DNA of 8,894 bases from the NCBI GenBank assembly GCA_964435475.1, contig CAYSZB010000082.1, positions 1 to 8,894 of the forward strand. Reading direction: 5' to 3'. Origin of the DNA: CAYSZB01 sp964435475 (lineage in GTDB: Bacteria; Chloroflexota; Anaerolineae; Anaerolineales; Anaerolineaceae). Numbering within the stretch: position 1 is the first letter of the stretch; each line of letters begins with the position of its first letter. The notes beneath the pieces are model-generated. The model had not been told where the DNA came from. It saw nothing but the letters and a program-made list of their open reading frames with translations, and did not search any database. Below, piece after piece: positions 1 through 6,375 of this stretch. The translations under genes and the position numbers were made by a program.

Positions 1-1436
1 TTTATGTCTTTAAGTCCATGCAGGCTTTCAATTGTTGGCACAACCAGCGATAATTGTTTTTGCCCCACCCCTTCCCGTATCATTGCATGTCGCAGATCCC
101 AATCCATGCCATATTGGATGGTTTTTCTAACTGAAGGCACAGTGCCTATTGCTGCACGGATCGGGTAAATTCCAACCATAAGCACAACCAGCACAGCACA
201 AACGATCAGGGATTGTTGAAGCCCTGGTCTACATCTAATGCTCAATATTTTCAGGAAATGTCCGATTATCAACCCGCCGCAACCAATGCTTAACGCCAAT
301 AAGAATATTGCGCCGGACACGGTCCTGTCAGCAGGGAAAGCGCTTTGAAAATAGATTGGCGGTGCCATGGTGCTGAGAACAAGAATGAACAGACCGATTG
401 GGATCAACAGGATAGGCAGAATATAAATTTTAAATAAACTAGTTGAAGAGTGACTATCTAACTTTCCAAAGGATAAAAAGCCGATAGCTATACAAAGCCC
501 CATCAGCACCAGTATTGGCACAGGATAGCTTTTTATCGTGCCATATAGCAGGTCCCAGGAATAGCGCAGTGTGCTCCCCACCAATTCTGTGATGCTTGGG
601 CGCACAACGTTCAAAACTTCCTGGCGGACCGCATTCCCGGGTGAGAGGATATTCACCACCACTCCGATTATGCTCGCAACCAAAGCTAAAACCTGCCAGC
701 GCACTGCCCGCCATTTCCTGCCATTTTTGAGCAACAGCAGAGAACCGATGATGAAAATGCCAAGGATGGTGATGGTCAGTACCGCAACTGTTTCAACAAA
801 TCCTGCATTGATGAACGACAACAGTGCAATCCCAATACCAGTAAGCCAGTGTTTCCTGACCTCAGTTCTTCGCAGCAGAGATATTAGCCAGGCAACCAGT
901 GAAAGCAGCCCAATTATTGGTAATGTGTATGTGACCGAACTAATCATCCAATCAAGAACTTGGTAGCGGTTCGGCGTGATCAGCAGGAACAAAAAAAGCG
1001 TTGCTAATGAAGGAAGGATTGCATTTCTCTTACTTATATTCTTATTGAATATCTGAAAAACCTGTTGATAAAAACAATAGAGTGAAATACTTAGTCCAAG
1101 AATGAGTAATAATGGCAGAAAAGATGAAAAAGCATGTCCCGGGATTGAACTCAAAAGTGTAAAGATGATCTGTGAATAGCGCCCTGTCCAGTTGATATAT
1201 AAATTGAGAAAACCGTGTAGCAAACCCTGGTGAATTACCTGAGAAGCAAAACAAAAGTCGTCTGCGATATAACGGGTGAACAGGCCTTCATAGGTGAGAA
1301 CTATGAAGTAAAGGGTGAAAGAAAAACTGGCCAAAAAGAAACCAGCATTGATCAAACGCTGATCATCGGACCAGCGGGCTTGTGGCACCTTATCATCAGA
1401 TTGTTTTATCACATTATTCATTTTATTGATCTTCAT
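1..1436 (-). CDS. Multi-pass membrane protein, DUF6056 / GT-C glycosyltransferase-like, 3' end beyond window
   Basis: An uninterrupted reading frame of 478 codons runs leftward from an ATG at 1436 and is still open at base 1, so the C-terminus is missing. The protein has a short polar N-terminus (about 28 residues) and then many hydrophobic segments, roughly ten. The first outside loop has an acidic ADDFC motif (D59, D60), followed by Y80-x2-W83-x-GR and later by SPGN at 265-268 with R271. An acidic pair just after the first membrane segment is typical of GT-C enzymes that use lipid-linked sugars. The motif set recalls the DUF6056 family, from memory rather than a search. A role in surface polysaccharide or protein glycosylation is inferred. 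ATG 1421 is an in-frame alternative start; neither start has a well-spaced ribosome site. The gene is AT-richer than the rest of the window (for example 14 G+C in the 60 bases 421-480). Confidence 0.8.
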   Translation of the reverse strand, partial: MKINKMNNVIKQSDDKVPQARWSDDQRLINAGFFLASFSFTLYFIVLTYEGLFTRYIADDFCFASQVIHQGLLHGFLNLYINWTGRYSQIIFTLLSSIPGHAFSSFLPLLLILGLSISLYCFYQQVFQIFNKNISKRNAILPSLATLFLFLLITPNRYQVLDWMISSVTYTLPIIGLLSLVAWLISLLRRTEVRKHWLTGIGIALLSFINAGFVETVAVLTITILGIFIIGSLLLLKNGRKWRAVRWQVLALVASIIGVVVNILSPGNAVRQEVLNVVRPSITELVGSTLRYSWDLLYGTIKSYPVPILVLMGLCIAIGFLSFGKLDSHSSTSLFKIYILPILLIPIGLFILVLSTMAPPIYFQSAFPADRTVSGAIFLLALSIGCGGLIIGHFLKILSIRCRPGLQQSLIVCAVLVVLMVGIYPIRAAIGTVPSVRKTIQYGMDWDLRHAMIREGVGQKQLSLVVPTIESLHGLKDI

Positions 1437-1455
1437 TCCTGCCTAAATTGTGGTT

Positions 1456-1464
1456 ATTATACCA
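1456..1464 (-). promoter_or_regulatory. Extended -10 promoter element for the leftward membrane protein
   Basis: Read on the minus strand, this is TGGTATAAT, a perfect -10 hexamer preceded by the TG of an extended -10. The predicted transcription start is near 1449, about 13 bases before the ATG at 1436. No good -35 hexamer lies at the usual distance, which extended -10 promoters can tolerate. The match is seen directly; activity is inferred. Confidence 0.5.
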
Positions 1465-1572
1465 AGTGTATCTTTGGAGATAGCTGATTTTCATTTTTCG
1501 ATTATGCGTCGTGGAGTTAATGAAATAATCTTGTAATGTTTTGCTTAGCCAGATCAACGATCATTTTTTGTT

Positions 1573-1581
1573 TGTTATAAT
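1573..1581 (+). promoter_or_regulatory. Extended -10 promoter, leaderless start of the GT2 gene
   Basis: The sequence is TGTTATAAT, a perfect hexamer (1576-1581) with an upstream TG. Counting from the hexamer, the predicted +1 falls on base 1588, which is the A of the glycosyltransferase ATG. There is no purine-rich ribosome site upstream of that ATG, only a T-rich stretch. Both facts point to a leaderless mRNA. No clear -35 is present. Confidence 0.55.
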
Positions 1582-1587
1582 CTTTAT

Positions 1588-2376
1588 ATGCCAGAGCAGG
1601 ATCAGAGTTTTCCACCAGTCACCATCGTCACCCCTTCCTTCAACCAGGCACGCTTCCTGGATGAGACCATCCAGTCGGTGCTTAACCAGGATTATCCCCA
1701 AATTGAATATATCATTATTGACGGTGGGTCCACCGATGGCAGCCTTGAGATCATCCAAAAATATGCCGGTCGCCTGGCTTATTGGGAATCGGTGCCGGAT
1801 GAAGGCCAGACGGATGCCATCAACAAGGGCTTTGCCAGGGCGCATGGCGCGATCCTGGCCTGGCTGAATTCGGATGACATCCTCTTGCCTGGGGCAGTGT
1901 CTGCCGCAGTTGGGGAATTGCGTGCTCACCCCGAAGTGGGTATGGTCTATGGTGATGCGACCCTGGTCAATGAAAAGGGGGTCAAGATCGGCGATTTTCC
2001 AGCTGCCCAGACCGATCTGAAACGGCTGAGACGGGGTTATGTGCACATCCCCCAGCAGGCGTCCTTTTTTCGCGCCAGCCTGTGGAAGAAAGTTGCCCCA
2101 CTGGACCCCTCGTTTTATTTTGCCATGGACTATGATCTCTGGGTGCGCCTAGCCGGGCTTGCTCCCCTCTTATATGTACCGAAATTATGGGCGAGTTTCA
2201 GGCTGCATGGTGATGCCAAGAGCATTGCCGCTGATGATCGCTGCTGGCCTGAGATGTTGCGTGTTCACTACCGCGATGGGGGGCATAAGATTTCATTGAT
2301 CGTGGCCAAGTACTGGGTTCGCAAACTGGTCGCGCCAATCCTGCAGTGGCGGCGCAAAAAAATGATCAAGAGATGA
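1588..2376 (+). CDS. Family 2 glycosyltransferase (GT-A fold)
   Basis: The 262-residue protein is a compact cytoplasmic or membrane-associated GT2 enzyme that transfers a sugar from a nucleotide donor. It shows the classic order: VTIVTPSFNQ at the N-terminus (11-20), IDGGSTDGS (44-52) for nucleotide binding, WLNSDD (92-97) as the DxD-type metal and donor site, the acceptor-side PQQASFF (155-161), and MDYDLWVRL (180-188), where the catalytic base of the family usually lies. The C-terminus is very basic (RRKKMIKR), which may help membrane association. There is no transmembrane segment. The ATG at 1588 is the only sensible start and lies 6 bases after a perfect -10 box. The gene ends 2 bases before a bidirectional terminator, so it is probably a single-gene unit. 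Divergence from the DUF6056-like gene suggests shared work on a surface glycan. Donor and acceptor cannot be read from the sequence. Confidence 0.93.
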   Translation: MPEQDQSFPPVTIVTPSFNQARFLDETIQSVLNQDYPQIEYIIIDGGSTDGSLEIIQKYAGRLAYWESVPDEGQTDAINKGFARAHGAILAWLNSDDILLPGAVSAAVGELRAHPEVGMVYGDATLVNEKGVKIGDFPAAQTDLKRLRRGYVHIPQQASFFRASLWKKVAPLDPSFYFAMDYDLWVRLAGLAPLLYVPKLWASFRLHGDAKSIAADDRCWPEMLRVHYRDGGHKISLIVAKYWVRKLVAPILQWRRKKMIKR

Positions 2377-2377
2377 T

Positions 2378-2410
2378 AAAAGAGGCTGTCTACCCGACAG
2401 CCTCTTTTTT
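2378..2410. terminator. Bidirectional rho-independent terminator
   Basis: A perfect 13-bp stem (2378-2390 with 2396-2408) encloses a 5-base loop. It is followed by a six-T run on the plus strand (2405-2410) and begins with a four-A run that reads as T on the minus strand. It fills almost the whole 35-base space between the stop codon of the glycosyltransferase (2376) and the stop codon of the convergent ketobutyrate ligase-like gene (2412), so it can end transcription from both sides. Confidence 0.93.
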
Positions 2411-2411
2411 G

Positions 2412-3596
2412 TTAGTGAATGACACCGAGTTCCCTGCCGACCTTGCGGAAGGCTTCCAATGCGAGGTCCAGGTCTTCCTGTGTATGGGCGGCACTGATCA
2501 TTACCCGGATGCGTGCCTTGCCCTGTGGGACGGTGGGGAAGCCTAGTGACATGGCAAAGACACCGTTTTCATACAATTTCTGGCTGAACTGACGAGCCAA
2601 CTGCACTTCACCCAGCATTACCGGCGTGATGGGGGTCATGGTAACCCCGGTATCCAACCCCATATTGCGGATCTCTGCCTGGAAGTAGCGTGCATTGGAC
2701 CACAATCGGTCGACCAACTCGGTTGATTCTTCCAGCAGGTCAACCGCTGCCAGGCAGGCTGCCACATCCGGCACGGTTGCAGCTGAAGAGAACAGGAATG
2801 GTCTGCCGCGCTGCCTGAGCCATTCAATGATCTTAGCATTTCCGGCAACCACCCCGCCCATCACTCCGAATGCCTTGGAAAAGGTACCAATTTCCACGTC
2901 CACCCGCCCATGCAGGTCAAAATGGTCCACGATTCCGCGTCCCCCTCTGCCCAACACGCCTTCACCATGTGCATCGTCCACCATCAGCATCAGCTCATGA
3001 GCTTCGCTGGTCTCCAGCAGTTTATCCAGCGGGGCGTAATCGCCATCCATGCTGAAAACGCCATCGGTGATCACCAATCCCCGCCGATAGCTGCCTTTAT
3101 TTTCATTGATCACCTGTTCAAGCGATTGCGGGTTGCAATGCCCGTAACGCACGATCCGTGCACCGGACAACCTTGACCCGTCGATGATGCTGGCGTGGTT
3201 GAGCTCGTCTGAAAAGATCACATCTTCCTTGCCAACCAGCGCGGGGATGGTTGCCCCATTGGCAGAAAAACCGGACTGGAAGGTGATAACCGCTTCGGCG
3301 TGTTTGAACTGCGCCATACGTTTCTCCAGTTCCAGGTGCAGGTCCATCGTACCGGCGATCGAGCGCACCGCACCGGGTCCCACGCCATACTTCTGCATGG
3401 CTTCGGTGGCAGCCGCGACCAAATTTGGGTGATTAGCCAAGCCGAGGTAGTTGTTCGAACAGAAATTCAATACTTTTTTGCCATCCACGATCAGCCAGGC
3501 GCCTTGCGGTGAACCCAGGGTGCGGATCTTGTTATAGAACCCGCTTTCCTTGAGATTTCCCAGTTCCTGATCGATCCAATCCAATCTTCCAGTCAT
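2412..3596 (-). CDS. kbl: 2-amino-3-ketobutyrate CoA ligase / glycine C-acetyltransferase (alpha-oxoamine synthase family)
   Basis: This 394-residue PLP enzyme matches the alpha-oxoamine synthase family in length and motifs: FCSNNYLGL (45-53), NHASIIDG (133-140) with the His that stacks on PLP, TDGVFSMDGD (177-186), VDDAHGEGVLG (206-216) with D207 and H210 as cofactor contacts, and GTFSKAFG with K241 as the Schiff-base lysine. The overall pattern, including RPFLFS and the C-terminal ELGVIH, resembles bacterial glycine C-acetyltransferase. That enzyme interconverts 2-amino-3-oxobutyrate plus CoA with glycine plus acetyl-CoA in threonine breakdown. The related BioF (7-keto-8-aminopelargonate synthase) is a real alternative, because no threonine dehydrogenase or biotin gene lies in the window. 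The ATG at 3596 is supported by a strong AAGGAG (3606-3611) nine bases upstream. The gene lies 47 bases behind the GT39-like gene and has its own -10 box. Confidence 0.85.
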   Translation of the reverse strand: MTGRLDWIDQELGNLKESGFYNKIRTLGSPQGAWLIVDGKKVLNFCSNNYLGLANHPNLVAAATEAMQKYGVGPGAVRSIAGTMDLHLELEKRMAQFKHAEAVITFQSGFSANGATIPALVGKEDVIFSDELNHASIIDGSRLSGARIVRYGHCNPQSLEQVINENKGSYRRGLVITDGVFSMDGDYAPLDKLLETSEAHELMLMVDDAHGEGVLGRGGRGIVDHFDLHGRVDVEIGTFSKAFGVMGGVVAGNAKIIEWLRQRGRPFLFSSAATVPDVAACLAAVDLLEESTELVDRLWSNARYFQAEIRNMGLDTGVTMTPITPVMLGEVQLARQFSQKLYENGVFAMSLGFPTVPQGKARIRVMISAAHTQEDLDLALEAFRKVGRELGVIH

Positions 3597-3628
3597 GATG
3601 TGTCTCTCCTTATAAATGCTTTTGAAAA

Positions 3629-3634
3629 ATTATA
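3629..3634 (-). promoter_or_regulatory. kbl: -10 box upstream of kbl
   Basis: A perfect TATAAT on the minus strand lies in the 47-base space between the GT39-like gene and kbl. The predicted start near 3622 gives a leader of about 26 bases that contains the ribosome site. No convincing -35 is visible, so kbl may also be read through from the gene upstream. Confidence 0.4.
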
Positions 3635-3643
3635 CCCCGTCAA

Positions 3644-5702
3644 CTATTCAAAAAAGACTTCCCACAGGTGAACATGTGCAAACTCGCCATCATTTGAATT
3701 CAAGATCTCGATCACCAGACTGTCAACCAGGGTCGGCGCACCAAGATCGATAATGAGCGCTCTGACCTGGGTGGATTCACCCATCTCGGCTTTAAGTTGC
3801 CGTTCAGCACTATCGGCAGATGTCCAAATGACGGTCATGCGCGTGCTGGAACCACCAACCAGGGCAGTTACCGTAGATATCGGCACAGCTTCCGGGAATG
3901 TCAATTCAATGCGCAGGGGATTTGCCTCAAAGGTGCGGATCAGGGTGTTGTCATCGCCATCGAACACATGCCGAATTTCGTTCATGTCCAACAGGGGATA
4001 AACAACCCTCACTTCCTGCTCCCCGAGCGTGATCGTTGACTCNNNNNNNNNNNNNNNNNNNNNNNNNNNNNNNNNNNNNNNNNNNNNNNNNNNNNNNNNN
4101 NNNNNNNNNNNNNNNNNNNNNNNNNNNNNNNNNNNNNNNNNNGTATTTTACTGTCCTGATCACCTCGATATCGGTGAATTTACCTGATTCCAGCATCAAC
4201 TGGTATTCATTGGGCAGCATGATGTGGATGATATCCTTATCCAGTTTCAAAACCGAGTTGCCAAATTCCTGCACGCTGCCAATGCTGATGGGCAACGGGT
4301 CGCCCAGGAAGAAGCGGGCGATCACGTCCGTTCCGTTGGCCCAATTGGGACTTAATATGATCTGCTTTTCCGGATATTCAGCTTTCAGGGTCTTGATCTC
4401 AGAAAACAACTCCTCGCTGCCATATTGCATGCCATACAGGGTGTAATCATCATACCAGGTCGGGCCATTTTCCAGGCTTTCAACCAGTATGCCAAAGGAC
4501 ATCCCTGCCAGCAGGGTAAACAACACCACGGGTGGCAGCCATTTGGGTATTTTGATGCCTTTGACCAGGTTTAAGAAGTTGTCAAACCCGATGCTGATCA
4601 GCAGCACAGCCGGGATAACCAACACCAGCACCCGCGTGATGGCAATATCCACGATCGCTGCACCGGTGGGGGCAACCAAAAGAGCAATCAGCAAAGCCCG
4701 ATGGGTTGATGTCTTAAAATTCTTAATGCATTGCCACAAACCCACAGCAAAAAATGGCAGGAAGATCAGCGGGATATGCCCCATGCCTTTCATCTGGTGG
4801 CGCACCAGGTCCAGGTCGTTCGGCATGAACCAGAAAAGCGGGTTGAGTCCTTTCAGCCAGCGGGATACATAATGACCGATCTTCTCCCATAATGAAATAT
4901 CTTCCATCCAGTATGACTTCAACATCTGCAGGTGATGGGCAATCTCTTCCCCCTGGGTGACCTGGAAGCGGATATAAGGCAAAACCAGCACCGCCAACAG
5001 CAAAGCTCCCATCAGCACTGTTTTTCGTTGCTGCCTGTGGTAGCGCAAGTCCGAGAAAAACAACGCTATGGCGCTCAACACCACCACCACCTGCCCGGGA
5101 CTGTAGGAGTAAAATGCCATAGCCGCCATGACCAGCGCCGGGTACAGGCTTTTGGGATCCGTTGTGCGGTAGCGCAGGTAAAAGTACAGGAATCCGCAGT
5201 AAAGAGATGCCATCAGGCAGGTTTCAAAGGCTGTCCTTGAATGCAGGAACCACGCAGGCACGGCAGCCAAAACCAGCGGGCCCAGCCACCAGTGCTTGAT
5301 CTTGAATTGATTCCTGAGCATCAGCCCGAGAAAAACAGCTGCCATCAGCGTTGCCAGCGCAGCTACACCGCGTGTCACCCACACCGACCTCGGCAGCAAC
5401 AGGCTGGGCAACACCTGCCAGTAGACCGAAAATCCCAGGTTAAACTGGCTGCCGTTTTCAAAGTAGGTGGGCAAAATCCTACCAGCCTCGTCTTTGAAAC
5501 CGCGCATCACCAGGTCGCTGGCGGACATGGTCTGGATGGCCTCATCTGTAAAAAAGTAGATCGGGAAATTGGGCAGTTGGATAAAACGGGTCAAAAGATA
5601 GACCAGGATGGCTGCCCGGAACAACCAGGTTTCCAGTTTGACCTGCCTAAAATGCCCCAGCAGCCTGCCCCACTTGTTCCCGCCCGCAACAGCCTTGTCC
5701 AT
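3644..5702 (-). CDS. GT39-like (GT-C) membrane glycosyltransferase with C-terminal beta-sandwich-like domain, broken by an assembly gap
   Basis: The two sides of the gap at 4043-4142 are one gene. The upstream part gives 520 codons and the downstream part 132 residues plus a TAG stop. The N-terminal half has about ten membrane segments and a TDEA motif (D53, E54) in the first outer loop, as in GT39/ArnT/PMT-type enzymes that move sugars from polyprenyl phosphate. From about residue 405 the protein becomes soluble. After the gap it has the pattern VFDGDDNTLIRT, then NPLRIELTFPEAVPIS, then HVHLWEV, resembling a discoidin / F5-8C-like carbohydrate-binding sandwich (inference from pattern). The downstream piece is in another frame only because the placeholder is 100 long; the true gap must be a multiple of three. 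I chose ATG 5702 because an extended -10 box lies 7 bases before it. ATG 5747 and TTG 5759 are in-frame alternatives. Sugar and acceptor are unknown. Confidence 0.85.
4043..4142. other. Scaffold gap (100 N) inside the GT39-like gene
   Basis: There are exactly 100 N, the usual placeholder for unknown length. The left flank starts a codon and the right flank ends one, so the missing length must be divisible by three for the gene to be intact, and 100 is not. Both flanks fit one protein in the right order and strand, so the join itself looks correct. Confidence 0.97.
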
Positions 5703-5709
5703 GCCTGCG

Positions 5710-5718
5710 ATTATAGCA
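5710..5718 (-). promoter_or_regulatory. Extended -10 promoter of the GT39-like gene
   Basis: Read on the minus strand the site is TGCTATAAT, followed by 7 bases and then ATG at 5702. The predicted +1 is at 5703 or 5702, so the message would be leaderless or nearly so. This is the same layout as in front of the GT2 gene at 1588. No clear -35 was found. Confidence 0.45.
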
Positions 5719-5795
5719 TGAGGGTTGTTTCCGGTTACAGCCGCCATTATAGAATCCAACAGGTAAAAAGACAGGGTTTAAGGTCGAATAAAGCG

Positions 5796-5801
5796 TATAA
5801 T
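5796..5801 (+). promoter_or_regulatory. Candidate -10 box for the small protein-gatCAB operon
   Basis: A perfect TATAAT lies in the divergent intergenic region. It gives a predicted start near 5808 and a leader of about 89 bases before the small membrane protein. The TG extension and a good -35 are missing, so this is a weaker case than the other boxes. I see no clear riboswitch or T-box fold in the leader. Confidence 0.35.
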
Positions 5802-5896
5802 AACTCAAAATAACGGCGTACTATGACCTCCCTTGAACAGGCAGGGTGTCATTCATACGCTCGCTGGATTTTTTGGTGTTTGAGAGGAAGATAAAG

Positions 5897-6022
5897 ATGC
5901 GTATAATTTTCAACTTCTTAACGGTCCTGGTCATCCTGGCAATATTGATTTTCATTGCCTGGGGTGTCATGACCTATCTCAATCCTTTTCAACCCTACAA
6001 TCCCTTTCCACCGCTTGTCTAG
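5897..6022 (+). CDS. Small single-pass membrane protein, 41 residues, unknown function
   Basis: The frame encodes one strongly hydrophobic helix (about residues 4-25, opening MRIIFNFLTVLVILAILIFI) followed by a short tail rich in Asn, Pro and Phe, ending NPFQPYNPFPPLV. The likely topology is an N-terminal anchor with the tail outside, but this is not proven. An AGAGGA ribosome site (5883-5888) sits 8 bases before the ATG, and the gene is followed after 30 bases by gatC on the same strand, so it is probably the first gene of the operon. I do not recognise a named family. The two NPF repeats look conserved by design rather than random, and I recall similar tails in Chloroflexota proteins, but no search was done. 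It could also be a spurious frame, but the ribosome site and amino-acid pattern argue against that. Confidence 0.72.
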   Translation: MRIIFNFLTVLVILAILIFIAWGVMTYLNPFQPYNPFPPLV

Positions 6023-6052
6023 CCTGAAATTCAATCACATACAAAGAACACT

Positions 6053-6373
6053 ATGACCGAAGGAAAAATCTCCCCAGAATTATTTGAACACCTGGTCGGG
6101 CTGGCAGCCATCGCCCTGGATCCCACCCAGAGTGAGTACCTGCGCTCCGAACTCAACAAGCAGCTCAATGTCATCGAGGAACTCAAAGCCATCCCGATCG
6201 ACGAATCAGTTCCCCTGGCATCGCACGGTGTGGTGATCAATGCCCAGAACATGCCTGCCTTGCGCCTGGATGAACCGCGACCCTCCGATCACGCAAAGCG
6301 CATCATTGCCCAAAGCCCGGAGAGCGAGGATGGCTATTTTGTCGTTCCCGAAATTCCCCATGAGGACATATAA
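6053..6373 (+). CDS. gatC: Asp-tRNA(Asn)/Glu-tRNA(Gln) amidotransferase subunit C
   Basis: The 106-residue protein is the small structural subunit that wraps between GatA and GatB and stabilises the amidotransferase complex. The N-terminal helical part (FEHLVGLAAIALDPTQ) followed by a second helix (LRSELNKQLNVIEELKAI) matches the GatC pattern. The C-terminal belt has PALRLDEPRPSD, then SPESEDGYFVVPEI, typical of bacterial GatC. Length is usual for the family. The gene opens the canonical gatC-gatA-gatB order. No clear ribosome site precedes its ATG, so it may depend on translation of the small protein 30 bases upstream. Its last codons contain the GAGG ribosome site of gatA. Confidence 0.95.
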   Translation: MTEGKISPELFEHLVGLAAIALDPTQSEYLRSELNKQLNVIEELKAIPIDESVPLASHGVVINAQNMPALRLDEPRPSDHAKRIIAQSPESEDGYFVVPEIPHEDI

Positions 6374-6375
6374 CC

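Noticed and set aside
1230..1487. A plus-strand frame overlapping the start of the DUF6056-like gene
   Set aside because: It covers the N-terminal coding region and promoter of the minus-strand gene and has no good ribosome site or motif.
1561..2046. A 161-codon minus-strand frame across the GT2 gene
   Set aside because: It overlaps the strongly supported glycosyltransferase, has no recognisable domain, and its amino-acid mix is that of an antisense reading.
5241..5813. A 190-codon plus-strand frame opposite the GT39-like gene
   Set aside because: It is the antisense shadow of the membrane protein: rich in Gln, His, Arg and Pro, with no family motif and no ribosome site. The minus strand carries clear motifs and membrane helices.
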